Positions 61,588 to 64,000 of a DNA stretch of 64,000 bases are shown here, piece after piece. The notes beneath the pieces were generated by a model that saw only the letters and a program-made list of their open reading frames with translations, was not told the origin of the DNA and did not search any database. The stretch lies in assembly GCF_048268305.1 (NCBI RefSeq), contig NZ_JBLWVT010000006.1, positions 62,001 to 126,000 on the forward strand, given 5' to 3'. The position numbers and the translations under genes are program-made. How positions within the stretch are numbered: position 1 is the stretch's first letter; each line of letters opens with the position of its first letter. The stretch is from Pseudodonghicola sp048268305. GTDB lineage: Bacteria; Pseudomonadota; Alphaproteobacteria; Rhodobacterales; Rhodobacteraceae.

Positions 61588-61615
61588 TTTCACCCGCAGA
61601 AGCGAGGCGTATAGG
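61588..61615 (+). promoter_or_regulatory. Possible promoter of ilvD
   Basis: TATAGG at 61610-61615 is a good -10 hexamer, 32 bases before the ilvD start; the matching -35 (TTTCAC, 16-base spacing) is weak, as expected for an activated promoter. An AT-rich block with TTGACG lies just upstream at 61570-61590. Confidence 0.4.
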
Positions 61616-61646
61616 GTGCCTCGACTCATTCAAAAGGGAGGGTTCG

Positions 61647-63497
61647 ATGCCCAGATATCGTTCGAGAACCAGTACCCACGGCCGCAACATGGCGGGCGCC
61701 CGGGGACTGTGGCGCGCCACCGGCATGAAGGACGGCGACTTCGGCAAGCCGATCATCGCCATCGTCAACAGCTTCACCCAATTCGTACCCGGCCACGTCC
61801 ACCTGAAAGATCTGGGCCAGCTCGTCGCGCGCGAGGTCGAAAAGGCTGGCGGCGTCGCCAAGGAATTCAACACCATCGCGGTCGATGACGGTATCGCCAT
61901 GGGCCACGACGGCATGCTCTATTCGCTGCCCTCGCGCGAGATCATCGCCGATTCCGTGGAATACATGGTCAACGCCCATTGCGCCGACGCCATGGTCTGC
62001 ATCTCCAACTGCGACAAGATCACCCCGGGCATGCTGATGGCGGCGATGCGGCTGAACATCCCGGCCGTCTTCGTCTCCGGCGGGCCGATGGAGGCCGGCA
62101 AGGTGGTCTGGGACGGCAAGGAAACCGCGCTCGACCTGGTCGACGCCATGGTCGCCGCCGCCGATGACAGCTTTTCCGACGAACATGTCGCCGCGATCGA
62201 ACAGGCCGCCTGCCCCACCTGCGGCTCGTGCTCGGGCATGTTCACCGCCAACTCGATGAACTGCCTGACCGAGGCTCTGGGCCTGTCACTGCCGGGCAAC
62301 GGCTCGACGCTGGCCACCCATGCCGACCGCGAAAAGCTCTTTGTCGAGGCCGGCCACCTGATCGTCGATCTGGCGCGGCGTTACTACGAACAGGACGACG
62401 CCAGCGTGCTGCCGCGCAACATCGCCACGGTGCCGGCCTTCAAGAACGCCATGTCGCTCGATATCGCGATGGGCGGGTCGACCAATACGGTGCTGCACCT
62501 GCTGGCCGCCGCGAACGAGGGCGAGGTCGATTTCGACATGTCCGATATCGACGCGCTCAGCCGTCAGGTTCCGGTGCTGTGCAAGGTGGCCCCGGCCAAG
62601 AACGACGTGCATATGGAAGACGTCCACCGCGCCGGCGGCATCATGTCGATCCTCGGCCAGCTTGACCGCGCCGGTCTGCTGGATACTTCGGTGAAATCGG
62701 TCCACGCCGAAAGCCTGGCCCATGCGCTGGATCGCTGGGACATCACCCGCACCAATTCGGACAGCGTGCACGAATTCTTCCGTGCCGCCCCCGGCGGGGT
62801 GCGGACCGAGGTCGCCTTCTCGCAATCGCGCCGCTTCGACACCCTCGATCTCGACCGCGAAAACGGCGTGATCCGCGACGCCGACCACGCCTTTTCCAAG
62901 GATGGCGGTCTGGCCGTGCTCTATGGCAATATCGCCGAGGATGGCTGCATCGTGAAGACCGCCGGCGTGGATGACTCGATCCTCACCTTCTCGGGGCCCG
63001 CGCGCATCTTCGAAAGCCAGGATTCGGCGGTGAACGGCATCCTGACCGGCAAGATCAACCCGGGCGACGTGGTGCTGATCCGTTATGAAGGCCCGCGCGG
63101 CGGCCCCGGCATGCAGGAAATGCTCTACCCGACCTCCTACCTCAAGTCGAAGGGCCTGGGCAAAAGCTGCGCGCTGGTCACCGACGGGCGGTTCTCCGGC
63201 GGCTCGTCGGGCCTGTCGATCGGCCACGTCTCGCCCGAGGCGGCCGAAGGCGGCGCCATCGGCCTGGTCGAGGAAGGCGATATCATCGAGATCGACATCC
63301 CCAACCGCAAGATCCACCTGGCGGTGGAGGATGCGGTGCTGGCCGAACGCCGCGCCAAGCGCGAGGAAAAGGGCTGGCAGCCGGACGAACAGCGCAAGCG
63401 CAAGGTGTCGAGCGCGCTGCAGGCCTATGCGGCGCTGACCACCTCGGCCGCCCGCGGCGCGGTGCGCGACGTGCGCCAGATCCAGGGCAAGAAATAA
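61647..63497 (+). CDS. ilvD: Dihydroxy-acid dehydratase
   Basis: 616 residues, the usual length. It converts dihydroxy acids to 2-oxo acids in isoleucine, valine and pantothenate synthesis. Fe-S cysteines lie in CISNCDKITPGMLMA and CPTCGSCSGMFTANSMNCL. MPRYRSRTSTHGRNMAGARG, DDGIAMGHDGMLYSLPSREI and VTDGRFSGGSSGLSIGHVSP are the family blocks. It stands alone, opposite LysR. Confidence 0.97.
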   Translation: MPRYRSRTSTHGRNMAGARGLWRATGMKDGDFGKPIIAIVNSFTQFVPGHVHLKDLGQLVAREVEKAGGVAKEFNTIAVDDGIAMGHDGMLYSLPSREIIADSVEYMVNAHCADAMVCISNCDKITPGMLMAAMRLNIPAVFVSGGPMEAGKVVWDGKETALDLVDAMVAAADDSFSDEHVAAIEQAACPTCGSCSGMFTANSMNCLTEALGLSLPGNGSTLATHADREKLFVEAGHLIVDLARRYYEQDDASVLPRNIATVPAFKNAMSLDIAMGGSTNTVLHLLAAANEGEVDFDMSDIDALSRQVPVLCKVAPAKNDVHMEDVHRAGGIMSILGQLDRAGLLDTSVKSVHAESLAHALDRWDITRTNSDSVHEFFRAAPGGVRTEVAFSQSRRFDTLDLDRENGVIRDADHAFSKDGGLAVLYGNIAEDGCIVKTAGVDDSILTFSGPARIFESQDSAVNGILTGKINPGDVVLIRYEGPRGGPGMQEMLYPTSYLKSKGLGKSCALVTDGRFSGGSSGLSIGHVSPEAAEGGAIGLVEEGDIIEIDIPNRKIHLAVEDAVLAERRAKREEKGWQPDEQRKRKVSSALQAYAALTTSAARGAVRDVRQIQGKK

Positions 63498-63507
63498 CGC
63501 CCGCATA

Positions 63508-63557
63508 CCGGAGGCTCAGGCCTCCGGCAGCTTTGTGGCGGGCCGCTTCGGCCCGCC
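63508..63557. other. Two adjacent hairpins between ilvD and the methyltransferase gene
   Basis: CCGGAGGC-tcag-GCCTCCGG (63508-63527), followed by CTTT, and GGCGGGCCG-ctt-CGGCCCGCC (63537-63557). They lie between convergent genes and probably act as terminators despite short T-runs. Confidence 0.5.
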
Positions 63558-63560
63558 GCC

Positions 63561-64000
63561 TCAAGCGTGCAGCATGATGCTTTCGCCTTCGGGGCTGTCA
63601 TCGCCCCGCCCCGCCGGTCGCTTGACCGCCTGGACCACCAGCCCCCAGATCGGCGCGCCGCGATCCTGGCGCAGCACCCGGCGATCCATCCGCACCTCGA
63701 AGCCCGCGTGATCAAGCAGCGCCGCCAGCGGCTCGGCCGCATGGGCATAGCGCCGGCTTTCCCGCAGCACATAGGCGCCCTGCCCCTCGTGCGCCTCGAC
63801 CGTAAAGGCGAACCGCCCGCCCGGACGCAGCGCCTGGGCGACCCAGCCGACGATCCGCTCCAGAGCGCCCAGATAGGCAAAGACATCCGCCGCGGTGATC
63901 AGATCCCATTGCTCCGCCCCCGGCGCCAGCGCGCTCAGGTCGCGTTTCTCCAACCGGTCATAGATGGCTTTCGCCTCGGCCTCGCGCAGCATCTCGGCCG
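63561..64000 (-). CDS. SAM-dependent methyltransferase, C-terminal part (5' end outside window)
   Basis: The last 146 or so residues of a class I methyltransferase. The segment WDLITAADVFAYLGALERIV matches the post-II region of TPR-type predicted methyltransferases (COG4976), followed by VAQALRPGGRFAFTVEAHEG. The frame stays open to the right edge, and the SAM-binding motif I must lie beyond it. An ATG at 63992 is internal and not taken as the start. The substrate is unknown. Confidence 0.8.
   Translation of the reverse strand, partial: AEMLREAEAKAIYDRLEKRDLSALAPGAEQWDLITAADVFAYLGALERIVGWVAQALRPGGRFAFTVEAHEGQGAYVLRESRRYAHAAEPLAALLDHAGFEVRMDRRVLRQDRGAPIWGLVVQAVKRPAGRGDDSPEGESIMLHA

Overview
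The window is a GC-rich chromosomal segment of an alphaproteobacterium of the order Rhodobacterales. Four things point there: a full-length gene transfer agent (GTA) cluster of the Rhodobacter capsulatus type, sitting between mltG and cysE; a GTTC-N7-GTTC SOS box at uvrA; a lipoyl domain on the pyruvate dehydrogenase E1-beta subunit; and many protein families typical of the group (DUF2163, DUF2460, DUF455, DUF924, bactofilin-M23 pair). The genus cannot be fixed from sequence alone. No rRNA, tRNA, CRISPR or insertion sequence was seen.

Layout. 1-9 kb: 5' part of uvrA, a rhodanese, a secreted VWA protein with three C-terminal repeats, lpd (E3), a small membrane protein, a DUF924 protein, an MFS transporter and queA. 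9-18 kb: a 1132-residue AsmA-like protein, bcp, a DUF455 ferritin-like protein, an M23 peptidase coupled to a bactofilin, a DUF4336 protein and two cyclophilins. 18-27 kb: pgk, class I aldolase, an FtsB-like protein, the pdhA-pdhB-pdhC operon, an MFS transporter and an AhpD-like protein. 26.8-42.1 kb: cysE and a GTA-associated DUF7742 protein in one uninterrupted frame, then the complete GTA structural cluster g15 to g1, all on the minus strand. 42.3-48.1 kb: mltG, fabF, an arginase-family protein, acpP, fabG, fabD. 48.2-53.2 kb: a cytochrome b561-YceI fusion, YceI, rpsF-rpsR-rplI with a structured leader, and a lipoprotein transglycosylase. 53.4-55.7 kb: a quorum-sensing block (XRE regulator, LuxR, LuxI). 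55.8-64 kb: tig, a porin, an RTX protein, LysR, ilvD and a partial methyltransferase.

How parts fit. lpd and pdhABC lie 16 kb apart yet carry the same 18-bp palindrome close to their start codons, so they look co-regulated. The GTA cluster is one tightly packed operon with repeated 4-bp ATGA/GTGA overlaps. It is preceded by a near-consensus promoter and then an intrinsic terminator before the first gene, which suggests attenuation or a small RNA. The luxR-luxI gap holds a perfect 8-7-8 inverted repeat suitable as an operator.

The points most worth checking are the shared PDH operator, the GTA leader, the GTA-cysE open frame, the luxI inverted repeat, the S6-S18 leader and the RBS-pairing leader of the VWA gene. 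All functional calls rest on reading motifs and family resemblance; no searches were run.
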